A program made the translations under genes and the position numbers. 64,000 nucleotides of DNA from assembly GCF_011762025.1 (NCBI RefSeq), contig NZ_JAASQR010000003.1:1-64000 (forward strand), given 5' to 3'. A model generated the notes under the pieces. The model saw nothing but the letters and a program-made list of their open reading frames with translations, made no database searches and was not told where the DNA came from. Source of the DNA: Sphingobium vermicomposti (GTDB taxonomy: Bacteria > Pseudomonadota > Alphaproteobacteria > Sphingomonadales > Sphingomonadaceae). Position 1 is the first letter of the stretch. The number at the start of each line of letters is the position of its first letter. Shown here in pieces: positions 26,508 to 35,686 of the stretch.

Positions 26508-27479
26508 ATGAAGCTGATAATACAAATTCCCTGCCTCAATGAAGAAGACTCGCTTCCAACGGCGCTCGCTGCGCTGCCAAGGCACATTCCGGGCATCGAC
26601 AAGGTCGAATGGCTGATCATCAACGATGGCAGCACCGATCGCACCGTTGAAGTAGCGCGGGAACTGGGCGTCGATCATATCGTCGACCTTCCGATCAACC
26701 GGGGGCTGGCCTATGCCTTCATGGCGGGCCTGAAACGCTGCCTTGCCGAAGGCGCGGACATCATCGTCAATACCGACGCCGACAATCAATATAATGCCGA
26801 CGATATACCGGCCCTGATCCAGCCCATTTTGCAACGACGCGCCGAATTGGTGATCGGCGACCGCCCGATTTCCACCATCGCCCATTTTTCCTGGGTCAAG
26901 CGCAAGCTCCAACGGCTGGGTACAAAAGTCGTGCGCTGGGTGTCCAAGGCGGACATTCACGACGCGCCCAGCGGCTTCCGCGCCATTTCCCGCACCGCCG
27001 CGCTAGAGATCAATATTTTCGACGGCTACACCTACACGCTGGAATCGATTATCCAGGCGGGGCTGTCCAACATCCCCATCACGTCGGTGCCGATCCGCGT
27101 GAATGGCGAAACGCGCCCGTCGCGGCTGTTGCGGTCGATGCACAATTATATCCTGCGCTCGATCCGTTCGATCCTGCGCAGCTTCTTCATCTACAAGCCG
27201 TGGATGACATTTTTCTACCTCAGCCTCGCTCCGTTGCTGATCGGCACCGGGTTGGTGATACGCTGGATGGCGCTGTTCGCCGCCGGGACGGAGCGCGCGC
27301 ATGTGCCCAGTCTGGTCGCGGCCGCTGGCCTGCTGCTGCTGGCGGGGTTGATGTGGATCGCGGGGCTACTGGGCGAACAACTGCTGATCAACCGACGCAT
27401 GCTGCACGACCTGCAACTGCGCCTGCGCGATACCCGCACTGCCCGATATGACGTGATGAAGGACGGCAGCGCCCTATGA
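26508..27479 (+). CDS. Glycosyltransferase family 2, membrane anchored
   Basis: A 323-residue enzyme with GT-A fold at residues 1-220: LIIQIPCLNEEDSL, the nucleotide-binding NDGSTDRT, the metal-binding DADNQY and the conserved APSGFRA. Two C-terminal hydrophobic helices anchor it, as in polyprenyl-phosphate glycosyltransferases (GtrB/ArnC/DPMS-like). It may charge a lipid carrier with a sugar for the neighbouring GT-C type enzymes. ATG 26508 starts the conserved domain; the frame runs upstream into the divergent gene and is not used. It overlaps the next gene by ATGA. Confidence 0.85.
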   Translation: MKLIIQIPCLNEEDSLPTALAALPRHIPGIDKVEWLIINDGSTDRTVEVARELGVDHIVDLPINRGLAYAFMAGLKRCLAEGADIIVNTDADNQYNADDIPALIQPILQRRAELVIGDRPISTIAHFSWVKRKLQRLGTKVVRWVSKADIHDAPSGFRAISRTAALEINIFDGYTYTLESIIQAGLSNIPITSVPIRVNGETRPSRLLRSMHNYILRSIRSILRSFFIYKPWMTFFYLSLAPLLIGTGLVIRWMALFAAGTERAHVPSLVAAAGLLLLAGLMWIAGLLGEQLLINRRMLHDLQLRLRDTRTARYDVMKDGSAL

Positions 27480-29086
27480 CGGCATCCCCGCGCGACCTGA
27501 TGGCCCAGCATGCGCTGGGTGAAATCCCGAAGATTCTGACCCTGCTTGACCGCACGCCGGTCAGCCGGACCTATGGCTGTTTCGATCGCATCTACTGGCA
27601 TTACCGGATGATCGATTTCCCGTGCGGGATGAGCCAGGAATTCGTCTATTCGCTCGCGCTCGCATGGTCGCTCGATATACCGGGCAACGTTTATTACCGA
27701 GCGCCCGCCATCCGGGACTTTGTGGAAGCCGGCATCCGCTTCGCCGCCCGCTCCGCGCATCCTGACGGGTCATGCGACGACTATTACCCGTTCGAACGCG
27801 CGGCGGGCGCGGCGGCTTTCTCCCTGCTGGCCTGTCTTGAGGCCGCGTCCATCATCGGGCTTCAGGACGATCCAGAAATCCGCGACTTTTTCCGCCGCCG
27901 GGCGAAATGGCTCGCGACCCATCATGAATCGGGCCGCCTGTCCAATCATGAGGCGCTGATCGTCGCCAACCTCATCCGCATGTCCGCGCTGGAAGGCCCG
28001 GATTGGGAAGCCCCCTTGCGCGAACGCGCGGCGCGGCTGCTGTCCTGGCAGGATGAGGAAGGCTGGTTCGACGAATATGGCGGCGCTGATCCGGGCTATC
28101 TCAGCCTGACGATCGGACTATTGGCCGAAAGCGACCGTCGTCGCCCTGACCTTGGCCTGCGTCCCGCCTGTGAGCGCGCCATCCGCTTCTTTGCGCATTT
28201 CGTGCATCCCGACGGCACGGTAGGCGGCTCCTATACCAGCCGGGGAACGCAGAATTTCTTCCCGCACGGCTTTCAAATCGCTGGCGAATGGATGCCCGAA
28301 GCGCTGGCCGTCACCGATCGCGCCGCCGCGCTGTTCGCGGCGGGCGGTCCGCCCTGCTATTCCGATGACCACATCATCGGCCATCATCTTTGGAGCTGGC
28401 TGCTATGCTGGTCGGAATGGCGTGAAGATCGAGCCGCAGCCCAATCCCCAGCCCCCTCCGCCTATTTCCCGCGATCAGGCATGCTGGTCGACCGCAAGGC
28501 AGACCAGACCCTATATTGCGGCCTGCGTCAGGGCGCAGCCTTCCAACTGTTCGACGGCGACAAGCTCGCCACCGCGGACAGCGGCATTTCGATCCAGACG
28601 CATGACGGCAAAACCGCCGTGCAGCATCTGGCGGGCGACTATGACATCGCCCAGGGTCCCGAAGGCCTGTCCGTCATCGGCAGGATGGCCTGGGCCAAGG
28701 CAACGCTGCTGACGCCGATCAAATCCGTAGTCCTGCGCTGTATCATGATTATCCTTGGCCGTTTCTTCCCCGACCTCATCCGGCGACTGCTCCAGAAAAT
28801 TCTCGTGACAGGCCGACGGGATGCCCCCTTCCGTTTCCACCGCGCGCTGCGCTGGGATGGCGCAAGCTGGACCGTCCGGGATGAAATCTTCGCGGACGAT
28901 GGCTGGGGCAATGTCGCACGGATCGGCATCGCCGGGTTCCAGACTTCATCCACCACCATCATGGCGCGCGTCTGGCAGGCGAACCATATTCAACCCTGGC
29001 AGGACCTGACCGCCGCCATCGCACAGCTTGGCGATGCCGACCCGCTGATCATCGAACGGCGCTTACCCGGCAACGGAGCCGCCTGA
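27476..29086 (+). CDS. Alpha/alpha-toroid protein, heparinase/polysaccharide-lyase-like
   Basis: A 536-residue protein. Residues 30-330 are rich in paired helices with Trp/Tyr-rich turns (SWQDEEGWFDEYGGADPGYL, then FFAHFVHPDGTVGGSYTSRGTQ), typical of an (alpha/alpha)6 toroid as in heparinase II/III and alginate-lyase-like proteins. The C-terminal 150 residues look like a beta domain. No N-terminal signal peptide is evident, so it may act in the cytoplasm or be a non-catalytic relative. It is coupled to its neighbours (ATGA overlap on the left, shared A/TG on the right) within a four-gene unit. Lyase activity is not shown. Confidence 0.65.
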   Translation: MTASPRDLMAQHALGEIPKILTLLDRTPVSRTYGCFDRIYWHYRMIDFPCGMSQEFVYSLALAWSLDIPGNVYYRAPAIRDFVEAGIRFAARSAHPDGSCDDYYPFERAAGAAAFSLLACLEAASIIGLQDDPEIRDFFRRRAKWLATHHESGRLSNHEALIVANLIRMSALEGPDWEAPLRERAARLLSWQDEEGWFDEYGGADPGYLSLTIGLLAESDRRRPDLGLRPACERAIRFFAHFVHPDGTVGGSYTSRGTQNFFPHGFQIAGEWMPEALAVTDRAAALFAAGGPPCYSDDHIIGHHLWSWLLCWSEWREDRAAAQSPAPSAYFPRSGMLVDRKADQTLYCGLRQGAAFQLFDGDKLATADSGISIQTHDGKTAVQHLAGDYDIAQGPEGLSVIGRMAWAKATLLTPIKSVVLRCIMIILGRFFPDLIRRLLQKILVTGRRDAPFRFHRALRWDGASWTVRDEIFADDGWGNVARIGIAGFQTSSTTIMARVWQANHIQPWQDLTAAIAQLGDADPLIIERRLPGNGAA

Positions 29087-30042
29087 TGCGCAAGCTGATC
29101 AGCCTCGCCATCAGCTTTGGCATATTGGTCATCATCTGGCGGAGCGTCGACGCAGCCCGCGTGCTGGCGGTATTTCGTGACGCGGACCGCATGTGGCTGG
29201 CCGCCAGCCTGCTCGCCGCCGTGCCATTGACGATTGCGACCGCGATCCGGTTCGCCATGCTCAGCCGCTCGCCCATTCCGTTCGGCGCATCGTTGCGCCT
29301 GATCCTGTCAGCATCGACGCTTAACGCCGTCCTACCGTCCAAGATGGGCGACATCGCCAAAAGCTGGGTGTTGGCGCAAAAATACGGCTTGCCGGCAGGA
29401 CGCGCCGTCTCCCTCGTCGTGTTTGAAAAGATGATGGACATGGCCGCACTCCTGCTGTGGGGCATGTTCGCGCTATTCTGGACCGCAGGCACCGATTGGC
29501 TGCTTTGGTTATTTGCCGCCGCCGTCGCCGGGCTGTTCCTGCTGCTGGCGCTGATGATGGCCCCCTTTCCGCTCGCGCGAAAGCCGCTCAACTGGATCAT
29601 CGCCCGCCTGCCCCGCAAGGTTTCGGGGAAACTGGCCGGGTTCATGGACGAATGGGTCACCATGACCGACTGGTTCTGGTCGCGCAGGACGCGGGCTATG
29701 GCCACGCTGCTCTTTTCCATCGCCTTGTGGGGCGCGCATCTGTGCCAATTCTGGCTGTTCACGAAGGCAGTGCACGCCACCGTCCCGCTGATCGACAATC
29801 TGGCATTCGCGACCCTGTCGATCCTCGCCGGGCTGGTGCCGCTGACCATGGCCGGTATCGGCAGCCGGGACGCCGCCATCATCCAGCTGTACCAGGGCTG
29901 GCTGTCCCCGGCGGCGGGCGCGGCCGTGGGCGTGCTCGCCACCTCCCGCTATATCCTTCCCGCCATCGCGGGCGCGCCGTTCATGCGCGATTATTGGCAT
30001 CGTCGAAATCAGGGGATTACGGTTGCAGATACGCCGGATTGA
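29086..30042 (+). CDS. Flippase-like integral membrane protein (LPG synthase TM / UPF0104 family)
   Basis: A 318-residue protein with eight or so hydrophobic helices. It carries the family pattern SASTLNAVLPSKMGDIAKSW near residue 72 and the downstream GLVPLTMAGIGSRDAAI, as in the lysylphosphatidylglycerol synthase transmembrane region family. These proteins are proposed to move or bind lipid-linked substrates. It overlaps both neighbours, indicating one transcript with the family 2 transferase, the toroid protein and the large membrane protein. Confidence 0.8.
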   Translation: MRKLISLAISFGILVIIWRSVDAARVLAVFRDADRMWLAASLLAAVPLTIATAIRFAMLSRSPIPFGASLRLILSASTLNAVLPSKMGDIAKSWVLAQKYGLPAGRAVSLVVFEKMMDMAALLLWGMFALFWTAGTDWLLWLFAAAVAGLFLLLALMMAPFPLARKPLNWIIARLPRKVSGKLAGFMDEWVTMTDWFWSRRTRAMATLLFSIALWGAHLCQFWLFTKAVHATVPLIDNLAFATLSILAGLVPLTMAGIGSRDAAIIQLYQGWLSPAAGAAVGVLATSRYILPAIAGAPFMRDYWHRRNQGITVADTPD

Positions 30043-31687
30043 CGCCGGGCTGGCGCTTTTCATCGGCCTCATCGTGCTGGCCATGGCGCGCTATGGCGCG
30101 GAAGCCTTTGCATCCGGGCCGTGGACGATGGCGGACGACGCTCGGCAGTTCCTGGCCTGGGGCGCAAGGATCGGCAACCCGTCCGCCATGCCCCATGACC
30201 TGCTGGCCGATTATTGGCAGCAGGCCGCGCCTCCACTTTATCGCGCGCTGCTTTATGGCGCGAATGCGCTGGGCATCGGACCGGTAGGGATCGCCAGCCT
30301 GCTCGCCTTCCCCCTGATCGGGGCGAGCGCCCTTCTCACATGGCGGCTGGCCGGTTGCTTCGCCCTCGACCGTTCGCGCAAGCTGTTCGCGGCCATCTGC
30401 GTCATGGCCGCGATCCTGCATAATGACTCCATCTTTTCAGGCACGCCCCGCGCCTTCGCCTCCCCCCTCATCCTGATGATGATGCTGGGCATGGCGACCC
30501 GCCGCCATGGCTTGACGCTGGCGGGCCTGCTATTGTCCAGCCTGATCTATCCGGCCCCGGCGATCACATGCCTTGGCATCTTCGCGCTGCACCTTATGGA
30601 CTGGCGCTGGCCGTGGACGCTGCGGTGGCGGTCGGTGGCCATGCTGGCGCTAGCGGGGGTCACGGTCGTAGCGTCCGGCCTGTTCTTCAAGGCGGGCCTG
30701 GCCGATTGGGGACCGACCCTGCTCCTGCAAGAAGCCCGCAATGTCCCCAGCCTCGCGACCTTTGACGGACGCAGCAGCATCGTCGGGCGAAGCGGCGACG
30801 TCGCCTGGCTCTGTTCGGCGCGGATCGGCTTCCTGCCCGCCATCGTCAATTGTCAGGGCAATGGCGATCCCCGCCTGATCCTGAACGCGTTGCTGAGTGT
30901 GCTTCCCATCATCGCATTGTGGATCACCGGACGCCGCCGTCACGATCAAAATCCCAACGCCGCCACGGCATGGCCACTATTGCCCTACAGCCTGATCTCA
31001 TCGCTGATCTGCTATAGTCTCGCCGCGCTGGTGGCCTTCACCTTCCATCTCCCGGCGCGTTACAGCCAGCCGGTGCTGCTGGTGATGGGCAGCCTCGCCT
31101 TCGGCCTGCTGACCGGCGGCTGGTGGTCGCGCGGCATGGATCGCCTCGCCCGCTCTCGCCCGATGGCCCGCATGGCGATCATCACCATCGCCGCGCTGAT
31201 TGGCATCGCCGCATTCGCCACCCCAAAGATGCGACTGGTCCGCCCGGCCAGCTCCGATCTTGTGGCGCTGATCGCCAGCACCCCCCATGGCACTCGCGTT
31301 GCGGGGATCGACGATGACCTGGCCATCATACCCGCCCGCACCGGGCGCACGGTGCTGGCAACGCCAGAGCACGACATCCCCTATCACCGCCGCTATCATC
31401 GGGATCATCAGGCGCTGCTGCGCAGTTCGATGGCGATGGGCGAGTTGCAGCAGCCAGTCCTGACGGCAGAGGTGCGCCGACAGAATATCGACCTCCTCAT
31501 TTTCGACCGGCATTTCCTGGAAAGCGGCGTCCTGCCCGCCAGCTATAGCGCGGCGCTGCCCCCGCCCCACCGCATCGCGCCCTCATTCGACCGGATTGCC
31601 CCGTTGCGCGCGGCGTCCTGCCGGGTAATCGAAACACCTCAATGGGTGGCGATATTCACGTCCTGCCTCAAACGACCCGCCCCATGA
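30023..31687 (+). CDS. Large multi-pass membrane protein, GT-C-like
   Basis: A 554-residue protein with about 10-12 hydrophobic helices in the first 410 residues and a soluble C-terminal domain of about 140 residues. The first periplasmic loop has an Asp pair in TMADDARQFLAWG, reminiscent of the DD/DE motif of GT-C transferases, but I cannot place it in a named family. It is the last gene of the four-gene unit, overlapping the preceding one by 20 bases, and converges on the CDP-glycerol-type transferase gene 13 bases away. It could be a polyprenyl-phosphate sugar-dependent glycosyltransferase. Confidence 0.65.
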   Translation: MQIRRIDAGLALFIGLIVLAMARYGAEAFASGPWTMADDARQFLAWGARIGNPSAMPHDLLADYWQQAAPPLYRALLYGANALGIGPVGIASLLAFPLIGASALLTWRLAGCFALDRSRKLFAAICVMAAILHNDSIFSGTPRAFASPLILMMMLGMATRRHGLTLAGLLLSSLIYPAPAITCLGIFALHLMDWRWPWTLRWRSVAMLALAGVTVVASGLFFKAGLADWGPTLLLQEARNVPSLATFDGRSSIVGRSGDVAWLCSARIGFLPAIVNCQGNGDPRLILNALLSVLPIIALWITGRRRHDQNPNAATAWPLLPYSLISSLICYSLAALVAFTFHLPARYSQPVLLVMGSLAFGLLTGGWWSRGMDRLARSRPMARMAIITIAALIGIAAFATPKMRLVRPASSDLVALIASTPHGTRVAGIDDDLAIIPARTGRTVLATPEHDIPYHRRYHRDHQALLRSSMAMGELQQPVLTAEVRRQNIDLLIFDRHFLESGVLPASYSAALPPPHRIAPSFDRIAPLRAASCRVIETPQWVAIFTSCLKRPAP

Positions 31688-31700
31688 CCCTTTTATCTCG

Positions 31701-32906
31701 TCAGGACGGAAAGCGCCCCTCGTCCATCCAGGACAAAATCGCCAAGGCACCACGTTCGGACGAAGATTCCGTCCCCGCCGACATGGTGTAGTCAAAAATC
31801 GACTGTTGTTGCGCGCGATAGTGCAGGCCGCGTTCGCGATAGGCGGGGAGAAGGGGGAATAGCTCGTCCGCCGACCGAACCACATCCCCGGCGCTCCACG
31901 ACAGGTAAGGCAGCTCTTCTTCACGCGAGCGGCTGTGCGTATCGATGAAGAATGCGGGGCGGGGACGGCAGAGAAATTCGTAAATCTGGCTGCTGACATC
32001 GCCGATATAGGCGTCGCAGCCTAAAGTGTAGCTCATGTCGCTAAGACGCGGGCTGTCGACGTCGATATGGATATTCGCCAGGCCCTGCCAGCGCGGATCA
32101 AGATCGGGTCGCCGCTTCATCACCCTATATTCCGGTGAGATATGCAGCTTCTTGCGAAACAGCATGACATGCGGCGCGAAAATCAGGTTGAAGTCGCGCC
32201 CCGCGCCGAACGCGAACCAGTCGATGATGGCATGACCATGGGCATACCAGCTCGACAGATAGGGATCGAAATGAGGATTATAGAGGAAGGTCGGCCGGTC
32301 ATTGCCGAAAAAGGAGGGGCGCGCATCCTTGTCGATCAGGTCGAACTTGGGATAGCCGATGATGACGATGGCGTCGGGCCGCGCCAGTCCATGGCTCAAC
32401 ATTTCGTCGGCGACCTTCTGGCCTGACACCAGCATCGCGTCGAAATTCGCCATGGCCGGATGATAGGTCACGGACCGGTCACCCGCGCCATGGGGTATGA
32501 AGATGAACTGGGGGCCGCCGCCCTTCCACTCCCGCTTCAGCAGCAGGCAGGTGCGTTCCGGGCTGACGATCACCGCCGCATTTCGCAGGGCGGTGGCGTG
32601 CCGCTTCAATCGCGCCATCCGTTCGGTCGGAGCGATCCGGTTGACCAACCGCAGGATCGGCCCAACTCGGCCCAGCCCCAGATCGAACCAGATGATGCGC
32701 GAAGCGGTCTCCTCCCCCACAATCGCCCGAACACCCTGTGCGATAGCGTCCGTGCCAAAGGCGCAGACAAGCGGAAAGCCGATGGGCTTACCCGCAAGGG
32801 CGCGAAGAATCCCGGCAGTATGCGCAAGCTGATGCGTCGCATCATGATTGAACAGGAACAGGACCGCTCCCGGCGGGATGGAATGGGGATCAGTTCGTTT
32901 CTGCAT
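31701..32906 (-). CDS. CDP-glycerol glycerophosphotransferase-like protein
   Basis: A 401-residue GT-B fold protein. The C-terminal half has LIFAPHVMLFRKK, LSDMSYTLGCDAYIGDVSS and QIYEFLCRPRPAFFIDTHS; the DVSS followed by E matches the D-x-SS-x3-E signature of TagB/TagF-type glycerol-phosphate polymerases. In Gram-positives these move glycerol-phosphate from CDP-glycerol to a wall polymer; in Gram-negatives, relatives modify capsule or O-antigen. The nearby glpK/glpD can supply or consume glycerol-3-phosphate, though no CDP-glycerol pyrophosphorylase gene is in the window. It is not obviously coupled to the gene upstream. Confidence 0.7.
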   Translation of the reverse strand: MQKRTDPHSIPPGAVLFLFNHDATHQLAHTAGILRALAGKPIGFPLVCAFGTDAIAQGVRAIVGEETASRIIWFDLGLGRVGPILRLVNRIAPTERMARLKRHATALRNAAVIVSPERTCLLLKREWKGGGPQFIFIPHGAGDRSVTYHPAMANFDAMLVSGQKVADEMLSHGLARPDAIVIIGYPKFDLIDKDARPSFFGNDRPTFLYNPHFDPYLSSWYAHGHAIIDWFAFGAGRDFNLIFAPHVMLFRKKLHISPEYRVMKRRPDLDPRWQGLANIHIDVDSPRLSDMSYTLGCDAYIGDVSSQIYEFLCRPRPAFFIDTHSRSREEELPYLSWSAGDVVRSADELFPLLPAYRERGLHYRAQQQSIFDYTMSAGTESSSERGALAILSWMDEGRFPS

Positions 32907-32965
32907 GTGGGTATCTGGTAATGGCGGGCGCGACCATCGTCAAAACGAGGAGCTTCCCAGCTGGA

Positions 32966-34435
32966 TCACCTAAGGGCAAAGATCAGGAGTTTTCGTCGCC
33001 CAAGCTGAGCAGGTGCGACAAGACGGTAGCGGTCACCCAGTGCCAACCACAATATCTCCCTCGTTAGCATATTACTGCTGCTCGGTTTCGCTTCGGAATC
33101 AACGATGATGACGGCTGGGCGCTGAGCCAACATCTCCTTTAATGCGTCGGAAACTGACGCGCCTAAGGCTCTTGCTTCCTTAAGATGATTCAAATGGCTC
33201 GGAAAGACAAAGCGCGTGCTGACGCAAGCCCCCGTCAGGGAGTAGATTATGGGTGGCCCCTCGAAGACATGTAGGCATCCGCCATTCAGATGCTCAGCCA
33301 CGATCGCAGATATATGTTCTACCTGTTGCCGGTTCCCTTCCTTCCTGAACTCAGAATAAACCTTTATTCCTCCAGAAATTCCGCCTGTCAGCAGCAGCAA
33401 CGGAGCAAGAAAAGTGAACTTGCCATGCCGTGCCAGCGCTGGCGCAGCTAAGATAGCAAGCGGTGGCAAGAGAGGCAGGACATAGTGATCATAATAACTG
33501 CCAAATATTAAATAGCCCAATGTCGCAGCAACCGTCCACGAACGGACAAAGAGTAGCTCCGCTCGAAGTTGTCCAGTTGCAAGCGAGGCTTCCCTCGTGA
33601 CTACGACCGCAGCGATCCAGAATGGGGTTAGCAACGCGACACTTATCGCCAAGCGTCGCCAACCCTCCCAAAGCGGCTCTTCTCGCCCGAAAACAGACAA
33701 GAAATTAGCGTGAATGAAAGTACCAGTTTCTCCCAGAAACGCATAATAGGCCAACGCGGCCCCCGTGGGCAGCAGTGCGCAAGCGATCCAAGCGAACGCA
33801 TGCAGCACTAACGCAGCCCAGCTTGCCCGTTCCCGCCAGCACCGCCACATCAAGGCGAGACCTATGAAGATTCCTTCGAAAACGACCGAATATTTAACCT
33901 GAATAGCGACCCCCAGCAAAAGCATGATGCCCATGCCCTTCAGGAGCAGGGACCCGTCCTTCGGCCCCGCCAAAACCCTCATCGTGCCCAGTACAGCTGC
34001 AACCACGATCAAATTGTAAAATACCGGTGACTGGCCACCAACACCACGAAAAGTCAGCAAGAATAGTAAATAGCCGACGCCGGCAACCATTGCGCCAGCA
34101 GGTTCCGCAATACGCAAAGCGACCCGGTAGATCATGAATGCGGTAGCCGCCGCAACCGCACATGCCGCTAACTGGTAGGTATAAATACCGCTACCGCCCA
34201 GCGTGCTCGCCCAATAAATGAGGAATAGCCCGATCGGTTTACGGTCCCAAATATCGATATAAGGGAGCAGTCCTGCATGCATGCGTTGCCCAACAAGCAG
34301 ATAGAACTGTTCGTCTATGTGAATGACGGGATTGCCGAACATGGGCGAACGCGACAACAACGCTACAGCGATGAACAGTAGCGCTGGCCAGAGCCAATCA
34401 CTGCGCCAACGAACGGCGCGATACTCGTCAATCAC
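32966..34435 (-). CDS. GT-C glycosyltransferase, ArnT/family 39-like
   Basis: An integral membrane protein of about 489 residues with 10-12 helices. The first loop carries VIHIDEQFYLLVGQRM, the acidic (D/E) motif seen in GT39/GT83 enzymes, followed by LLPYIDIWDRKPIGLFLIYW, which is typical of the PMT_2 domain. These enzymes use a polyprenyl-phosphate sugar on the periplasmic side. I set the start at GTG 34435, whose GTGA overlaps the upstream stop; a longer frame to 34516 lies inside the upstream gene. Coupling with the GtrA-fused transferase suggests that gene supplies the lipid-linked sugar. Confidence 0.8.
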   Translation of the reverse strand: MIDEYRAVRWRSDWLWPALLFIAVALLSRSPMFGNPVIHIDEQFYLLVGQRMHAGLLPYIDIWDRKPIGLFLIYWASTLGGSGIYTYQLAACAVAAATAFMIYRVALRIAEPAGAMVAGVGYLLFLLTFRGVGGQSPVFYNLIVVAAVLGTMRVLAGPKDGSLLLKGMGIMLLLGVAIQVKYSVVFEGIFIGLALMWRCWRERASWAALVLHAFAWIACALLPTGAALAYYAFLGETGTFIHANFLSVFGREEPLWEGWRRLAISVALLTPFWIAAVVVTREASLATGQLRAELLFVRSWTVAATLGYLIFGSYYDHYVLPLLPPLAILAAPALARHGKFTFLAPLLLLTGGISGGIKVYSEFRKEGNRQQVEHISAIVAEHLNGGCLHVFEGPPIIYSLTGACVSTRFVFPSHLNHLKEARALGASVSDALKEMLAQRPAVIIVDSEAKPSSSNMLTREILWLALGDRYRLVAPAQLGRRKLLIFALR

Positions 34436-35556
34436 TTCCGGCGCCACGTGAAGAATGACGAAGCCACATAGTTCCACACTGCACCAATCACCGCCCCGGC
34501 GATTCCGGCTACCCACCAGCGCTCATTCCCAAAATACAGGAATGATGCGACCCCGACATTTGCAATCGCGCCGATACCACACACTGCGTAAAAGCTCAGG
34601 AGTCCACCGATCATTCGCCACCCCCGAAGCTGACGGTCACGATATGTGAGGACATTGTTCAGGCTGAAATTGGAAGCAATCGCAACCGCCACGGCAACGG
34701 ACTGAGCGACGACGAAAGAGAGACCAAAGGATAGCATCAATCGCAAGAGTAACAGGTGAACTAAGAGACCCGATCCACCAACCGCCGCGAACAGGAAGAG
34801 CCGAGCGGGGATAAAGCGGCCCGTCTTCTTTTCCAAAAGCAACAGCAGAAAATCGATCGAAACATTGACGTCCAGCTTACTCTCACCAGCTGTTCGGCAA
34901 CGAAAATGATATGGGACTTCTGATACCTTCAGCTTACCCGGACTGGACATCAAAATGTCCAAAAGGATTTTGAAACCGATCAGACTGAGCCGTGGCATCA
35001 ACTCTACGACCAAGTCGCGCCGGACAGCAAGAAAACCACTCATCGGATCAGTTACAGGGTTCTTATTGACGCGACCTGCAACAACAGTGGCAAAGCGGCT
35101 GATCAAAGCTCTGCTCTGCGCCCAGGAACCAAGGGAACCATTTTGGGCATATCGGGTCCCCAAAGCTACATCTGCTCCATCGTCAACGCATTGAAGCAGC
35201 TTGGGAAGGACTTCCTCGTCATGCTGCATATCCGCATCCATGACCGCCACTATCGGGGCAGCGGTCGCCATCATTCCTTCGACCGCTGCTGAAGAAAGCC
35301 CTCGCCGACCGAAGCGACGGATGAGCCGAACATTGAAATGCTGATCCATCAGCTGATAGATCGCCTCAGGCGTACCATCTCGCGAATCGTCATCGACGAA
35401 TATGACTTCCCAACCGCGATCCGGCATGACAGCCTGAAGCTTCGCGAAAAGCGGTTGGACGTTGTCCCGCTCCTCAAATGTTGGGACGACTACGCAGTAG
35501 CGAGGCGGAGCCCATTCCTGCTCCGTAGAAGGAACTGTGATCTTTAGATTGTGCAT
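34432..35556 (-). CDS. Dolichol-phosphate-mannose-synthase-like transferase fused to GtrA
   Basis: A 374-residue, two-domain protein. Residues 15-240 are a GT2 polyprenyl-phosphate glycosyltransferase: VVVPTFEERDN, IFVDDDSRDGT, MDADMQHDEEVL and the TDPMSGFLAVRR block. Residues 245-370 are four hydrophobic helices of the GtrA type (FLFAAVGGSGLLVHLLLLR, then SFFTWRR at the end). The fused form makes and flips an undecaprenyl-phosphate sugar. It overlaps the GT-C gene downstream by 4 bases. This pair is a typical O-antigen or glycan modification module. Confidence 0.88.
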   Translation of the reverse strand: MHNLKITVPSTEQEWAPPRYCVVVPTFEERDNVQPLFAKLQAVMPDRGWEVIFVDDDSRDGTPEAIYQLMDQHFNVRLIRRFGRRGLSSAAVEGMMATAAPIVAVMDADMQHDEEVLPKLLQCVDDGADVALGTRYAQNGSLGSWAQSRALISRFATVVAGRVNKNPVTDPMSGFLAVRRDLVVELMPRLSLIGFKILLDILMSSPGKLKVSEVPYHFRCRTAGESKLDVNVSIDFLLLLLEKKTGRFIPARLFLFAAVGGSGLLVHLLLLRLMLSFGLSFVVAQSVAVAVAIASNFSLNNVLTYRDRQLRGWRMIGGLLSFYAVCGIGAIANVGVASFLYFGNERWWVAGIAGAVIGAVWNYVASSFFTWRRK

Positions 35557-35686
35557 CTTTACCGCCGCTGACAGGATCGCTGCCGTAAGCCTTAGATCTC
35601 ACCAGCACAATCATTCTTTACACCGCTGAAGAGTCTGCAGCGAACACGCCATCTTCGGACCGGCGGGTCCCTCTGCCGACAGGCAA

